Under the pieces are notes generated by a model. That model was not told the origin of the DNA. It worked only from the letters and a program-made list of their open reading frames with translations, and made no database searches. Both the position numbers and the translations under genes were made by a program. From assembly GCF_963678635.1 (NCBI RefSeq), contig NC_087063.1, positions 50,601,220-50,665,219 on the forward strand: a DNA stretch of 64,000 nucleotides, read 5' to 3'. This DNA comes from Symsagittifera roscoffensis. Taxonomy: Eukaryota; Xenacoelomorpha; Acoela; Convolutidae. Below are positions 12,980 to 25,400 of the stretch, piece after piece (position 1 is the stretch's first letter; each line of letters opens with the position of its first letter).

Positions 12980-13450
12980 CGCTTAAGTATTTTCTTAAGC
13001 CGCGCCGTTTGTCTTTTCCAAAGTGGCGCCGTCAGTTTCTTGAGTGGCGCCGTCAGTTTTTTCTTAAGTCGCGCCGTCAGTCTTTTCTTAAGTCACGCTG
13101 TGTAAGTCTTTTCTCGAGTCGCGCCGCTCAATTCTTTTTTCTCTCGCTTAAGTCTCTCGCTTCTTCTCTCGCTTCTTTTTTCTCTCACCGCTTAATTCCT
13201 TGCCTAAGTCGAGTCGTCAGTCTTTACTTAAGTCGCGCCGTCAATCTTTTCGTAAGTCGCGCCGCTTAAGTTTTTCTTGAGTCGCGCCGCTTAAGTCCTT
13301 TCTTAAGTCGCGTTGTCAGTCTTGTCTTAAGTTGCGTCGTCATTCTCTTCTTAAGTCGCACTGTCAGTCTTTTCTTAAGTCGCGCCGCCAGTCTTTTCTT
13401 GAGTCGCGCCGTCAGTCCTTTCTTAAGTGGCGCAGTCTGTCTTTTCTTAA
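12980..13450 (+). repeat. Duplicated satellite block with CTCTCGC interruption, copy 1
   Basis: This block contains a stretch at 13,141-13,190 that does not fit the 24-bp monomer: a short run of CTCTCGCTT-type units rich in CT. The same interruption and its flanks occur again 5,742 bp downstream. A local block has therefore been copied over several kilobases within the array. Confidence 0.85.
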
Positions 13451-16400
13451 GCCGCGCCGTCAGTTTTTATCTTAACTCGCGCCGTCAGTCTTTTCTTAAG
13501 TCACGCCGTTTAAGTTTTTTCTTGTGTCGAGCCGCTTAAGTCTTTTCTTGAGTGGCGGCGCCGTCAGTTTTTTCTTAAGTCGCGCCGCTTAAGTCCTTTC
13601 TTAAGTCGCGTTAACAGTCTTGTCTTAAGTTGCGTCGTCATTCTCTTCTTAAGTCGCATTGTCAGTCTTTTCTTAAGTCGCGCCGCCAGTCTTTTCTTGA
13701 GTCGCGCCGTCAGTCCTTTCTTAAGTGGCGCAGTCAGTCTTTTCTTAAGCCGCGCCGTCAGTTTTTATCTTAACTCGCGCCGTCAGTCTTTTCTTATGTC
13801 ACGCCGTTTAAGTTTTTTCTTGTGCCGAGCCGCTTAAGTCTTTTCTTGAGTGGCGCCGTCAGTTTTTTCATAAGTCGCGCCGTCAGTCTTTTCTTAAGTC
13901 ACGCTGTGTAAGTCTTTTCTCGAGTCGCGCCGCTCAATTCTTTTTTCTCAAGTGGCGCCCTCATTTTTTTGTTAAGTCGCGCCGCCAATTTTTTCTTGAG
14001 TCACGCATTCAGTCCTTTCTTAAGTGGCGCAGCCAGTCTTTTATTAAGTCGCGCCGTCAGTCTTTTCTTAAGTCGCGCCGCTTAAGTCCTTTCTTAACTC
14101 GCGTTGTCAGTCTTGTCTTAAGTTGCGTCGTCATTCTCTTCTTAAGTCGCGTTGTCAGTCTTTTCTTAAGTCGCGCCGCCAGTCTTTTCTTGAGTCGCGC
14201 CGTCAGTCCTTTCTTAAGTGGCGCAGTCAGTCTTTTCTTAAGCCGCGTCGTCAGTTTTTATCTTAACTCGCGCCGTCAGTCTTTTCTTAAGTCACGCCGT
14301 TTAAGTTTTTTCTTGTGTCGAGCCGCTTAAGTCTTTTCTTGAGTGGCGCCGTCAGTTTTTTCTTAAGTCGCGCCGTCATTCTTTTCTTAAGTCACGCTGT
14401 GTAAGTCTTTTCTCGAGTCGCGCCGCTCAATTCTTTTTTCTCAAGTGGCGCCCTCATTTTTTTGTTAAGTCGCGCCGCCAGGTTTTTTCTTGAGTCACGC
14501 ATTCAGTCCTTTCTTAAGTGGCGCAGCCAGTCTTTTCTTAAGTCGCACTGTCAGTCTTTTCCTAAGTCGCGCCGCCAGTCTTTTCTTAAGTCGCGCCGTC
14601 AGTCTTTTCTTAAGTCGCGCCGCCAGTCTTTTCTTGAGTCGCGCCGTCAGTCCTTTCTTAAGTGGCGCAGTCAGTCTTTTCTTAAGCCGCGTCGTCAGTT
14701 TTTATCTTAACTCGCGCCGTCAGTCTTTTCTTAAGTCACGCCGTTTAAGTTTTTTCTTGTGTCGAGCCGCTTAAGTCTTTTCTTGAGTGGCGCCGTCAGT
14801 TTTTTCTTAAGTCGCGCCGTCAGTCTGTTCTTAAGTCACGCTGTGTAAGTCTTTTCTCGAGTCGCGCCGCTCAATTCTTTTTTCTTAAGTGGCGCCCTCA
14901 CTTTTTTCTTAAGTCGCGCCGCCAGTCTTTTCTTAAGTCGCGCCGTCAGTCTTTTCTTAAGTCGCGCCGCCAGTCTTTTCTTGAGTCGCGCCGTCAGTCC
15001 TTTCTTAAGTGGCGCAGTCAGTCTTTTCTTAAGCCGCGTCGTCAGTTTTTATCTTAACTCGCGCCGTCAGTCTTTTCTTAAGTCACGCCGTTTAAGTTTT
15101 TTCTTGTGTCGAGCCGCTTAAGTCTTTTCTTGAGTGGCGCCGTCAGTTTTTTCTTAAGTCGCGCCGTCAGTCTTTTCTTAAGTCACGCTGTGTAAGTCTT
15201 TTCTCGAGTCGCGCCGCTCAATTCTTTTTTCTCAAGTGGCGCCCTCATTTTTTTGTTAAGTCGCGCCGCATTTCTTGAGTCACGCATTCAGTCCTTTCTT
15301 AAGTGGCGCAGCCAGTCTTTTCTTAAGTCGCACTGTCAGTTTTTATGTTAAGTCGCGCCGTCAGTATTTTCGTAAGTCACGCCGTTTAAATCTTTTCTTG
15401 TGTCGAGCCGCTCAATTCTTTTTTCTCAAGTGGCGCCCTCATTTTTTTATTAAGTCGCGCCGCCAGTTTTTTCTTGAGTCACGCATTCAGTCCTTTCTTA
15501 AGTGGCGCAGCCAGTCTTTTCCTAAGTCGCGCCGCCAGTCTTTTCTTAAGCCGCGTCGTCAGTCTTTTCTTATGTCGCGCCGCTTAAGTCCTTTCTTAAG
15601 TCGCGTTGTCAGTCTTTTCTTAAGTCGCGTCGTCATTCTCTTCTTAAGTCGCACTGTCAGTCTTTTCTTAAGTCGCGCCGCCAGTCTTCTCTTGAGTCGC
15701 GCCTTCAGTCTATTCTTAAGTGGCGCAGTCAGCTTTTTCTTAAGTCGCGCCGTCAGTTTTTATCTTAAGTCGCGCCGTCAGTATTTTCGTAAGTCACGCC
15801 GTTTAAATCTTTTCTTGTGTCGAGCCGCTCAATTCTTTTTTCTCAAGTGGCGCCCTCATTTTTTTCTTAAGTCGCGCCGCCAGTTTTTTCTTGAGTCACG
15901 CATTCAGTCCTTTCTTAAGTGGCGCAGCCAGTCTTTTCTTAAGTCGCACTGTCAGTCTTTTCCTAAGTCGCGCCGCCAGTCTTTTCTTAAGCCGCGCCGT
16001 CAGTTTTTATCTTAACTCGCGCCGTCATTTTTTTCTTAAGTCACGCCGTTCAAGTTTTTTCTTGTGTCGAGCCGCTTAAGTCTTTTCTTGAGTGGCGCCG
16101 TCAGTTTTTTCTTAAGTCGCGCCGTCAGTCTTTTCTTAAGTCGCGTCGTCAGTCTTTTCTTATGTCGCGCCGCGTAAGTCCTTTCTTAAGTCGCGTTGTC
16201 AGTCTTTTCTTAAGTCGCGTCGTCATTCTCTTCTTAAGTCGCACTGTCAGTCTTTTCTTAAGTCGCGCCGCCAGTCTTCTCTTGAGTCGCGCCTTCAGTC
16301 TATTCTTAAGTGGCGCAGTCAGCTTTTTCTTAAGTCGCGCCGTCAGTTTTTATCTTAAGTCGCGCCGTCAGTATTTATCTTAACTCGCGCCGTCATTTTT

Positions 16401-16752
16401 TTCTTAAGTCACGCCGTTCAAGTTTTTTCTTGTGTCGAGTCGCTTAAGTCTTTTCTTGAGTGGCGCCGTCAGTTTTTTCTTAAGTCGCGCCGTCAGTCTT
16501 TTCTTAAGTCGCGTCGTCAGTCTTTTCTTATGTCGCGCCGCTTAAGTCCTTTCTTAAGTCGCGTTGTCAGTCTTTTCTTAAGCCGCGCCGTCAGTTTTTA
16601 TCTTAACTCGCGCCGTCATTTTTTTCTTAAGTCACGCCGTTCAAGTTTTTTCTTGTGTCGAGCCGCTTAAGTCTTTTCTTGAGTGGCGCCGTCAGTTTTT
16701 TCTTAAGTCGCGCCGTCAGTCTTTTCTTAAGTCGCGTCGTCAGTCTTTTCTT

Positions 16753-18070
16753 ATGTCGCGCCGCTTAAGTCCTTTCTTAAGTCGCGTTGTCAGTCTTTTC
16801 TTAAGTCGCGTCGTCATTCTCTTCTTAAGTCGCACTGTCAGTCTTTTCTTAAGTCGCGCCGCCAGTCTTCTCTTGAGTCGCGCCTTCAGTCTATTCTTAA
16901 GTGGCGCAGTCAGCTTTTTCTTAAGTCGCGCCGTCAGTTTTTATCTTAAGTCGCGCCGTCAGTATTTTCGTAAGTCACGCCGTTTAAATCTTTTCTTGTG
17001 TCGAGCCGCTCAATTCTTTTTTCTCAAGTGGCGCCCTCATTTTTTTCTTAAGTCGCGCCGCCAGTTTTTTCTTGAGTCACGCATTCAGTCCTTTCTTAAG
17101 TGGCGCAGCCAGTCTTTTCTTAAGTCGCACTGTCAGTCTTTTCCTAAGTCGCGCCGCCAGTCTGTTCTTAAGCCGCGCCGTCAGTTTTTATCTTAACTCG
17201 CGCCGTCATTTTTTTCTTAAGTCACGCCGTTCAAGTTTTTTCTTGTGTCGAGCCGCTTAAGTCTTTTCTTGAGTGGCGCCCTCATTTTTTTATTAAGTCG
17301 CGCCGCCAGTTTTTTCTTGAGTCACGCATTCAGTCCTTTCTTAAGTGGCGCAGCCAGTCTTTTCCTAAGTCGCGCCGCCAGTCTTTTCTTAAGTCGCGTC
17401 GTCAGTCTTTTCTTATGTCGCGCCGCTTAAGTCCTTTCTTAAGTCGCGTTGTCAGTCTTTTCTTAAGTCGCGTCGTCATTCTCTTCTTAAGTCGCACTGT
17501 CAGTCTTTTCTTAAGTCGCGCCGCCAGTCTTCTCTTGAGTCGCGCCTTCAGTCTATTCTTAAGTGGCGCAGTCAGCTTTTTCTTAAGTCGCGCCGTCAGT
17601 TTTTATCTTAAGTCGCGCCGTCAGTATTTTCGTAAGTCACGCCGTTTAAATCTTTTCTTGTGTCGAGCCGCTCAATTCTTTTTTCTCAAGTGGCGCCCTC
17701 ATTTTTTTCTTAAGTCGCGCCGCCAGTTTTTTCTTGAGTCACGCATTCAGTCCTTTCTTAAGTGGCGCAGCCAGTCTTTTCTTAAGTCGCACTGTCAGTC
17801 TTTTCCTAAGTCGCGCCGCCAGTCTTTTCTTAAGCCGCGCCGTCAGTTTTTATCTTAACTCGCGCCGTCATTTTTTTCTTAAGTCACGCCGTTCAAGTTT
17901 TTTCTTGTGTCGAGCCGCTTAAGTCTTTTCTTGAGTGGCGCCGTCAGTTTTTTCTTAAGTCGCGCCGTCAGTCTTTTCTTAAGTCACGCTGTGTAAGTCT
18001 TTTCTCGAGTCGCGCTGCTCAATTCTTTTTTCTCAAGTGGCGCCCCCATTTTTTTCTTAAGTCGCGCCGC
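16753..18070 (+). repeat. 662-bp higher-order repeat, two copies
   Basis: Equivalent points at 16,753 and 17,415 and at 17,072 and 17,734 give a constant 662-bp period, with near-identical monomer order in both copies. Related but re-spaced blocks precede it (15,275-16,700). Confidence 0.85.
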
Positions 18071-18721
18071 CAGTTTTTTCTTGAGTCACGCATTCAGTCC
18101 TTTCTTAAGTGGCGCAGCCAGTCTTTTCTTAAGTCGCACTGTCAGTCTTTTCCTAAGTCGCGCCGCCAGTCTTTTCTTAAGTCGCGCCGTCAGTCTTTCT
18201 TAAGTCGCGCCGCTTAAGTCCTTTCTTAAGTCGCGTTGTCAGTCTTTTCTTAAGTCGCGTCGTCATTCTCTTCTTAAGTCGCACTGTCAGTCTTTTCTTG
18301 AGTCGCGCCTTCAGTCCATTCTTAAGTGGCGCATTCAGCCTTTTCTTAGGTCGCGCCGTCAGTTTTTATCTTAAGTCGCGCCGTCAGTATTTTCTTAAGC
18401 CGCGCCGTTTGTCTTTTCCTAAGTGGCGCCGTCAGTTTTTTCTTAAGTCGCGCCGTCAGTCATTGCTTAAGTCGCGCCGTCAGTCTTTTCTTAAATTCGC
18501 GCCGCTTAAGTCTTTTCTTAGGTCGCGCTGTCAGTCTTTTCTTGAGTCGCGCCGTCAATCTTTTCTTGAGTCGCGCCGTCAGTCCTTTCTTAAGTGTCGC
18601 AGTCAGCCTTTTCGTAAGTCGCGCCGTCAGTTTTTATCTTAACTTGCGCCGTCAGTTTTTTCTTAAAACGCGCCGTCAGTCTTTTCTTAAGTCGCGCCGT
18701 CAGTCTTTTCTTAAGTCGCGC

Positions 18722-19190
18722 CGCTTAAGTATTTTCTTAAGCCGCGCCGTTTGTCTTTTCCAAAGTGGCGCCGTCAGTTTCTTGAGTGGCGCCGTCAGTT
18801 TTTTCTTAAGTCGCGCCGTCAGTCTTTTCTTAAGTCACGCTGTGTAAGTCTTTTCTCGAGTCGCGCCGCTCAATTCTTTTTTCTCTCGCTTAAGTCTCTC
18901 GCTTCTTCTCTCGCTTCTTTTTTCTCTCACCGCTTAAGTCCTTGCCTAAGCCGAGTCGTCAGTCTTTACTTAAGTCGCGCCGTCAATCTTTTCGTAAGTC
19001 GCGCCGCTTAAGTTTTTCTTGAGTCGCGCCGCTTAAGTCCTTTCTTAAGTCGCGTTGTCAGTCTTGTCTTAAGTTGCGTCGTCATTCTCTTCTTAAATCG
19101 CACTGTCAGTCTTTTCTTAAGTCGCGCCGCCAGTCTTTTCTTGAGTCGCGCCGTCAGTCCTTTCTTAAGTGGCGCAGTCAGTCTTTTCTT
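18722..19190 (+). repeat. Duplicated satellite block with CTCTCGC interruption, copy 2
   Basis: The second copy of the block carries its CT-rich interruption at 18,883-18,932, exactly 5,742 bp after the first. A few point differences separate the copies. Identity ends near 19,190, where one monomer is skipped relative to copy 1. The left flanks (12,726 against 18,298) are offset by 5,572 bp, so monomers have been gained or lost since the duplication. Confidence 0.85.
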
Positions 19191-19979
19191 AACTCGCGCC
19201 GTCAGTCTTTTCTTAAGTCATGCCGCTTAAGTTTTTTCTTGTGTCGAGCCGCTTAAGTCTTTTCTTGAGTGGCGCCGTCAGTTTTTTCTTAAGTCGCGCC
19301 GCTTAAGTCCTTTCTTAAGTCGCGTTGTCAGTCTTGTCTTAAGTTGCGTCGTCATTCTCTTCTTAAGTCGCACTGTCAGTCTTTTCTTAAGTCGCGCCGC
19401 CAGTCTTTTCTTGAGTCGCGCCGTCAGTCCTTTCTTAAGTGGCGCAGTCAGTCTTTTCTTAAGCCGCGCCGTCAGTTTTTATCCTAACTCGCGCCGTCAG
19501 TCTTTTCTTAAGTCACGCCGTTTAAGTTTTTCCTTGTGTCGAGCCGCTTAAGTCTTTTCTTGAGTGGCGCCGTCAGTTTTTTCATAAGTCGCGCCGTCAG
19601 TCTTTTCTTAAGTCACGCTGTGTAAGTCTTTTCTCGAGTCGCGCCGCTCAATTCTTTTTTCTCAAGTGGCGCCCTCATTTTTTTGTTAAGTCGCGCCGCC
19701 AGTTTTTTCTTGAGTCACGCATTCAGGCCTTTCTTAAGTGGCGCAGCCAGTCTTTTCTTAAGTCGCGCCGTCAGTCTTTTCTTAAGTCGCGCCGCTTAAG
19801 TCCTTTCTTAAGTCGCGTTGTCAGTCTTGTCTTAAGTTGCGTCGTCATTCTCTTCTTAAGTCGCACTGTCAGTCTTTTCTTAAGTCGCGCCGCCAGTCTT
19901 TTCTTGAGTCGCGCCGTCAGTCCTTTCTTAAGTGGCGCAGTCAGTCTTTTCTTAAGTCACGCCGTTTAAGTTTTTTCTT

Positions 19980-20640
19980 GTGTCGAGACGCTTAAGTCTT
20001 TTCTTGAGTGGCGCCGTCAGTTTTTTCTTAAGTCGCGCCGCCAGTTTTTTTTTGAGTCACGCATTCAGTCCTTTCTTAAGTGGCGCAGCCAGTCTTTTCT
20101 TAAGTCGCACTGTCAGTCTTTTCCTAAGTCGCGCCTCCAGTCTTTTCTTAAGTCGCGCCGTCAGTCTTTTCTTAAGTCGCGCCGTCAGTCTTTTCTTAAG
20201 TCGCGCCGCTTAAGTCCTTTCTTAAGTCGCGTTGTCAGTCTTGTCTTAAGTTGCGTCGTCATTCTCTTCTTAAGTCGCACTGTCAGTCTTTTCTTAAGTC
20301 GCGCCGCCAGTCTTTTCTTGAGTCGCGCCGTCAGTCCTTTCTTAAGTGGCGCAGTCAGTCTTTTCTTAAGTCACGCCGTTTAAGTTTTTTCTTGTGTCGA
20401 GACGCTTAAGTCTTTTCTTGAGTGGCGCCGTCAGTTTTTTCTTAAGTCGCGCCGCCAGTTTTTTCTTGAGTCACGCATTCAGTCCTTTCTTAAGTGGCGC
20501 AGCCAGTCTTTTCTTAAGTCGCACTGTCAGTCTTTTCCTAAGTCGCGCCTCCAGTCTTTTCTTAAGTCGCGCCGTCAGTCTTTTCTTAAGTCGCGCCGCT
20601 TAAGTCCTTTCTTAAGTCGCGTTGTCAGTCTTTTCTTAAG
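19980..20640 (+). repeat. 414-bp higher-order repeat, about 1.6 copies
   Basis: The rare variant GTGTCGAGACGCTTAAG occurs at 19,980 and 20,394, and the following monomers match in order, giving a 414-bp period. The second copy is shortened. Confidence 0.8.
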
Positions 20641-22438
20641 TCGCGCCGTCAGTCTTTTCTTAAGTCACGCTGTGTAAGTCTTTTCTCGAGTCGCGCCGCT
20701 CAATTCTTTTTTCTCAAGTGGCGCCCTCATTTTTTTCTTAAGTCGCGCCGCCAGTTTTTTCTTGAGTCACGCATTCAGTCCTTTCTTAAGTGGCGCAGCC
20801 TGTCTTTTCTTAAGTCGCACTGTCAGTCTTTTCCTAAGTCGCGCCGCCAGTCTTTTCTTAAGTCGCGCCGTCAGTCTTTTCTTAAGTCGCGCCGCTTAAG
20901 TCCTTTCTTAAGTCGCGTTGTCAGTCTTTTCTTAAGTCGCGTCGTCATTCTCTTCTTAAGTCGCACTGTCAGTCTTTTCTTAAGTCGCGCCGCCATTCTT
21001 CTCTTGAGTCGCGCCTTCAGTCCATTCTTAAGTGGCGCAGTCAGCCTTTTCTTAAGTCGCGCCGTCAGTTTTTATCTTAAGTCGCGCCGTCAGTATTTTC
21101 GTAAGTCACGCCGTTTAAATCTTTTCTTGTGTCGAGCCGCTTAAGTCTTTTCTTGAGTGGCGCCGTCAGTTTTTTGTTAAGTCGCGCCGCTTAAGTATTT
21201 TCTTAAGCCGCGCCGTTTGTCTTTTCCTAAGTGGCGCCGTCAGTTTTTTCTTAAGTCGCGCCGTCAGTCATTTCTTAAGCCGCGCCGTCAGTCTTTTCTT
21301 AAGTCGAGCCGCTTAAGTATTTTCTTAAGCCGCGCCGTTTGTCTTTTCCTAAGTGGCGCCGTCAGTTTTTTCTTAAGTCGCGCCGTCAGTCATTGCTTAA
21401 GTCGCGCCGTCAGTCTTTTCTTAAATTCGCGCCGCTTAAATCTTTTCTTAGGTCGCGCTGTCAGTCTTTTCTTGAGTCGCGCCGTCAATCTTTTCTTGAG
21501 TCGCGCCGTCAGTCCTTTCTTAAGTGTCGCAGTCAGCCTTTTTGTAAGTCGCGCCGTCAGTTTTTATCTTAACTTGCACCGTCCGTTTTTTCTTAAGTCG
21601 CGCCGTCAGTCATTTCTCAAGTCGCGCCGTCAGTCTTTTCTTAAGTCGCGCCGCTTAAGTATTTTCTTAAGCCGCGCCGTTTGTCTTTTCCTAAGTGGCG
21701 CCGTCAGTTTCTTGAGTGGCGCCGTCAGTTTTTTCTTAAGTCGCGCCGTCAGTCTTTTCTTAAGTCACGCTGTGTAAGTCTTTTCTCGAGTCGCGCCGCT
21801 CAATTCTTTTTTCTCAAGTGGCGCCCTCATTTTTTTCTTAAGTCGCGCCGCCAGTTTTTTCTTGAGTCACGCATTCAGTCCTTTCTTAAGTCGCACTGTC
21901 AGTCTTTTCTTAAGTCGCGCCGCCAGTCTTTTCTTAAGTCGCGCCGTCAGTCTTTTCTTAAGTCGCGCCGCTTAAGTCCTTTCTTAAGTCGCGTTGTCAG
22001 TCTTTTCTTAAGTCGCGTCGTCATTCTCTTCTTAAGTCGCACTGTCAGTCTTTTCTTAAGTCGCGCCGCCAGTCTTTTCTTAAGTCGCGCCGTCAGTCTT
22101 TTCTTAAGTCGCGCCGCTTAAGTCCTTTCTTAAGTCGCGTTGTCAGTCTTTTCTTAAGTCGCGTCGTCATTCTCTTCTTAAGTCGCACTGTCAGTCTTTT
22201 CTTAAGTCGCGCCGCCAGTCTTTTCTTGAGTCGCGCCTTCAGTCCATTCTTAAGTGGCGCAGTCAGCCTTTTCTTAAGTCGCGCCGTCAGTTTTTATCTT
22301 AAGTCGCGCCGTCAGTATTTTCTTAAGTCACGCCGTTTAAATCTTTTCTTGTGTCGAGCCGCTTAAGTCTTTTCTTGAGTGGCGCCGTCAGTTTTTTGTT
22401 AAGTCGCGCCGCTTAAGTATTTTCTTAAGCCGCGCCGT

Positions 22439-25400
22439 TTGTCTTTTCCTAAGTGGCGCCGTCAGTTTTTTCTTAATTTGCGCCGTCAGTCATTTCTTAA
22501 GTCGGGCCGTCAGTTTTTTATTAAGTCGAGCCGCTTAAGTATTTTCTTAAGCCGCGCCGTTTGTCTTTTCCTAAGTGGCGCCGTCAGTTTTTTCTTAAGT
22601 CGCGCCGTCAGTCATTGCTTAAGTCGCGCCGTCAGTCTTTTCTTAAATTCGCGCCGCTTAAGTCTTTTCTTAGGTCGCACTGTCAGTCTTTTCTTGAGTC
22701 GCGCCGTCAATCTTTTCTTGAGTCGCGCCGTCAGTCCTTTCTTAAGTGTCGCAGTCAGCCTTTTCGTAAGTCGCGCCGTCAGTTTTTATCTTAGATTGCG
22801 CCGTCATTTTTTTCTTAATCCGCGCCGTCAGTCATTTCTTAAGTCGCGCCGTGAGTCTTTTCTTAAGTCGCGCCGCTTAAGTATTTTCTTAAGCCGCGCC
22901 GTTTGTCTTTTCCTAATTGGCGCCGTCAGTTTTTTCTTAAGTCGCGCCGTCAGTCGTTTCTTAAGTCGCGCCGTCAGTCTTTTCTTAAATTCATGCCGTT
23001 TAAGTTTTTTCTTGTGTCGAGCCGCTTAAGTCTTTTCTTGAGTGGCGCCGTCAGTTTTTTCTTAAGTCGCGCCGTCAGTCTTTTCTTAAGTCACGCTGTG
23101 TAAGTCTTTTCTCGAGTCGCGCCGCTCAATTCTTTTTTTCTTAAGTGGCGCCCTCATTTTTTTCTTAAGTCGCGCCGCCAGTTTTTTCTTGAGTCACGCA
23201 GTCAGTCGTTTCTTAAGTGGCGCAGCCAGTCTTTTCTTAAGTCGCACTGTCAGTCTTTTCTTAAGTCGCGCCGCCAGTCTTTTCTTGAGTCGCGCCTTCA
23301 GTCCATTCTTAAGTGGCGCAGTCAGCTTTTTCTTAAGTCGCGCCGTCAGTTTTTATCTTAAGTCGCGCCGTCAGTTTTTTCTTAATCCGCGCCGTCAGTC
23401 ATTTCTTAAGTCGCGCCGTGAGTCTTTTCTTAAGTCGCGCCGCTTAAGTATTTTCTTAAGCCGCGCCGTTTGTCTTTTCCTAATTGGCGCCGTCAGTTTT
23501 TTCTTAAGTCGCGCCGTCAGTCGTTTCTTAAGTCGCGCCGTCAGTCTTTTCTTAAATTCATGCCGTTTAAGTTTTTTCTTGTGTCGAGCCGCTTAAGTCT
23601 TTTCTTGAGTGGCGCCGTCAGTTTTTTCTTAAGTCGCGCCGTCAGTCTTTTCTTAAGTCACGCTGTGTAAGTCTTTTCTCGAGTCGCGCCGCTCAATTCT
23701 TTTTTTTCTTAAGTGGCGCCCTCATTTTTTTCTTAAGTCGCGCCGCCAGTTTTTTCTTGAGTCACGCAGTCAGTCGTTTCTTAAGTGGCGCAGCCAGTCT
23801 TTTCTTAAGTCGCGCCGCCAGTCTTTTCTTAAGTCGCGCCGTCAGTCTTTTCTTAAGTCGCGCCGCTTAAGTCCTTTCTTAAGTCGCGTTGTCAGTCTTT
23901 TCTTAAGTCGCGTCGTCATTCTCTTCTTAAGTCGCACTGTCAGTCTTTTCTTAAGTCGCGCCGCCAGTCTTTTCTTGAGTCGCGCCTTCAGCCCATTCTT
24001 AAGTGGGGCAGTCAGCTTTTTCTTAAGTCGCGCCGTCAGTTTTTATCTTAAGTCGCGCCGTCAGTATTTTCTTAAGTCACGCCGTTTAAATCTTTTCTTG
24101 TGTCGAGCCGCTTAAGTCTTTTCTTGAGTGGCGCCGTCAGTTTTTTGTTAAGTCGCGCCGCTTAAGTATTTTCTTAAGCCGCGCCGTTTGTCTTTTCCTA
24201 AGTGGCGCCGTCAGTTTTTTCTTAATTTGCGCCGTCAGTCATTTCTTAAGTCGGGCCGTCAGTTTTTTATTAAGTCGAGCCGCTTAAGTATTTTCTTAAG
24301 CCGTGCCGTTTGTCTTTTCCTAAGTGGCGCCGTCAGTTTTTTCTTAAGTCGCGCCGTCAGTCATTGCTTAAATCGCGCCGTCAGTCTTTTCTTAAATTCG
24401 CGCCGCTTAAGTCTTTTCTTAGGTCGCGCTGTCAGTCTTTTCTTGAGTCGCGCTGTCAATCTTTTCTTGAGTCGCGCCGTCAGTCCTTTCTTAAGTGTCG
24501 CAGTCAGCCTTTTCGTAAGTCGCGCCGTCAGTTTTTCTCTTAACTTGCGCCGTCAGTTTTTTCTTAAGTCGCGCCGTCAGTCATTTCTTAAGTCGCGCCG
24601 TCAGTCTTTTCTTAAGTCGCGCCGCTTAAGTATTTTCTTAAGCCGCGCCGTTTGTCTTTTCCTAATTGGCGCCGTCAGTTTTTTCTTAAGTCGCGCCGTC
24701 AGTCATTTCTTAAGTCGCGCCGTCAGTCTTTTCTTAAGTCGCGCCGCTTAAGTTTTTTCTTAAGCCGCGCCGTTTGTCTTTTCCTAATTGGCGCCGTCAG
24801 TTTTTTCTTAAGTCGCGCCGTCAGTCGTTTCTTAAGTCGCGCCGTCAGTCTTTTCTTAAATTCATGCCGTTTAAGTTTTTTCTTGTGTCGAGCCGCTTAA
24901 GTCTTTTCTTGAGTGGCGCCGTCAGTTTTTTCTTAAGTCGCGCCGTCAGTCTTTTCTTAAGTCACGCTGTGTAAGTCTTTTCTCGAGTCACGCCGCTCAA
25001 TTCTTTTTTTTCTTAAGTGGCGCCCTCATTTTTTTCTTAAGTCGCGCCGCCAGTTTTTTCTTGAGTCACGCAGTCAGTCTTTTCTTAAGTCGCGCCGTCA
25101 GTCTTTTCTTAAGTCGCGCCGCTTAAGTCCTTTCTTAAGTCGCGTTGTCAGTCTTTTCTTAAGTCGCGTCGTCATTCTCTTCGTAAGTCGCACTGTCAGT
25201 CTTTTCTTAAGTCGCGCCGCCAGTCTCTCTTGAGTCGCGCCTTCAGTCCATTCTTAAGTGGCGCAGTCAGCCTTTTCTTAAGTCGCGCCGTCAGTTTTTA
25301 TATTAAGTCGCGCCGTCAGTATTTTCTTAAGTCACGCCGTTTAAATTTTTTCTTGTGTCGAGCCGCTTAAGTCTTTTCTTGAGTGGCGCCGTCAGTTTTT

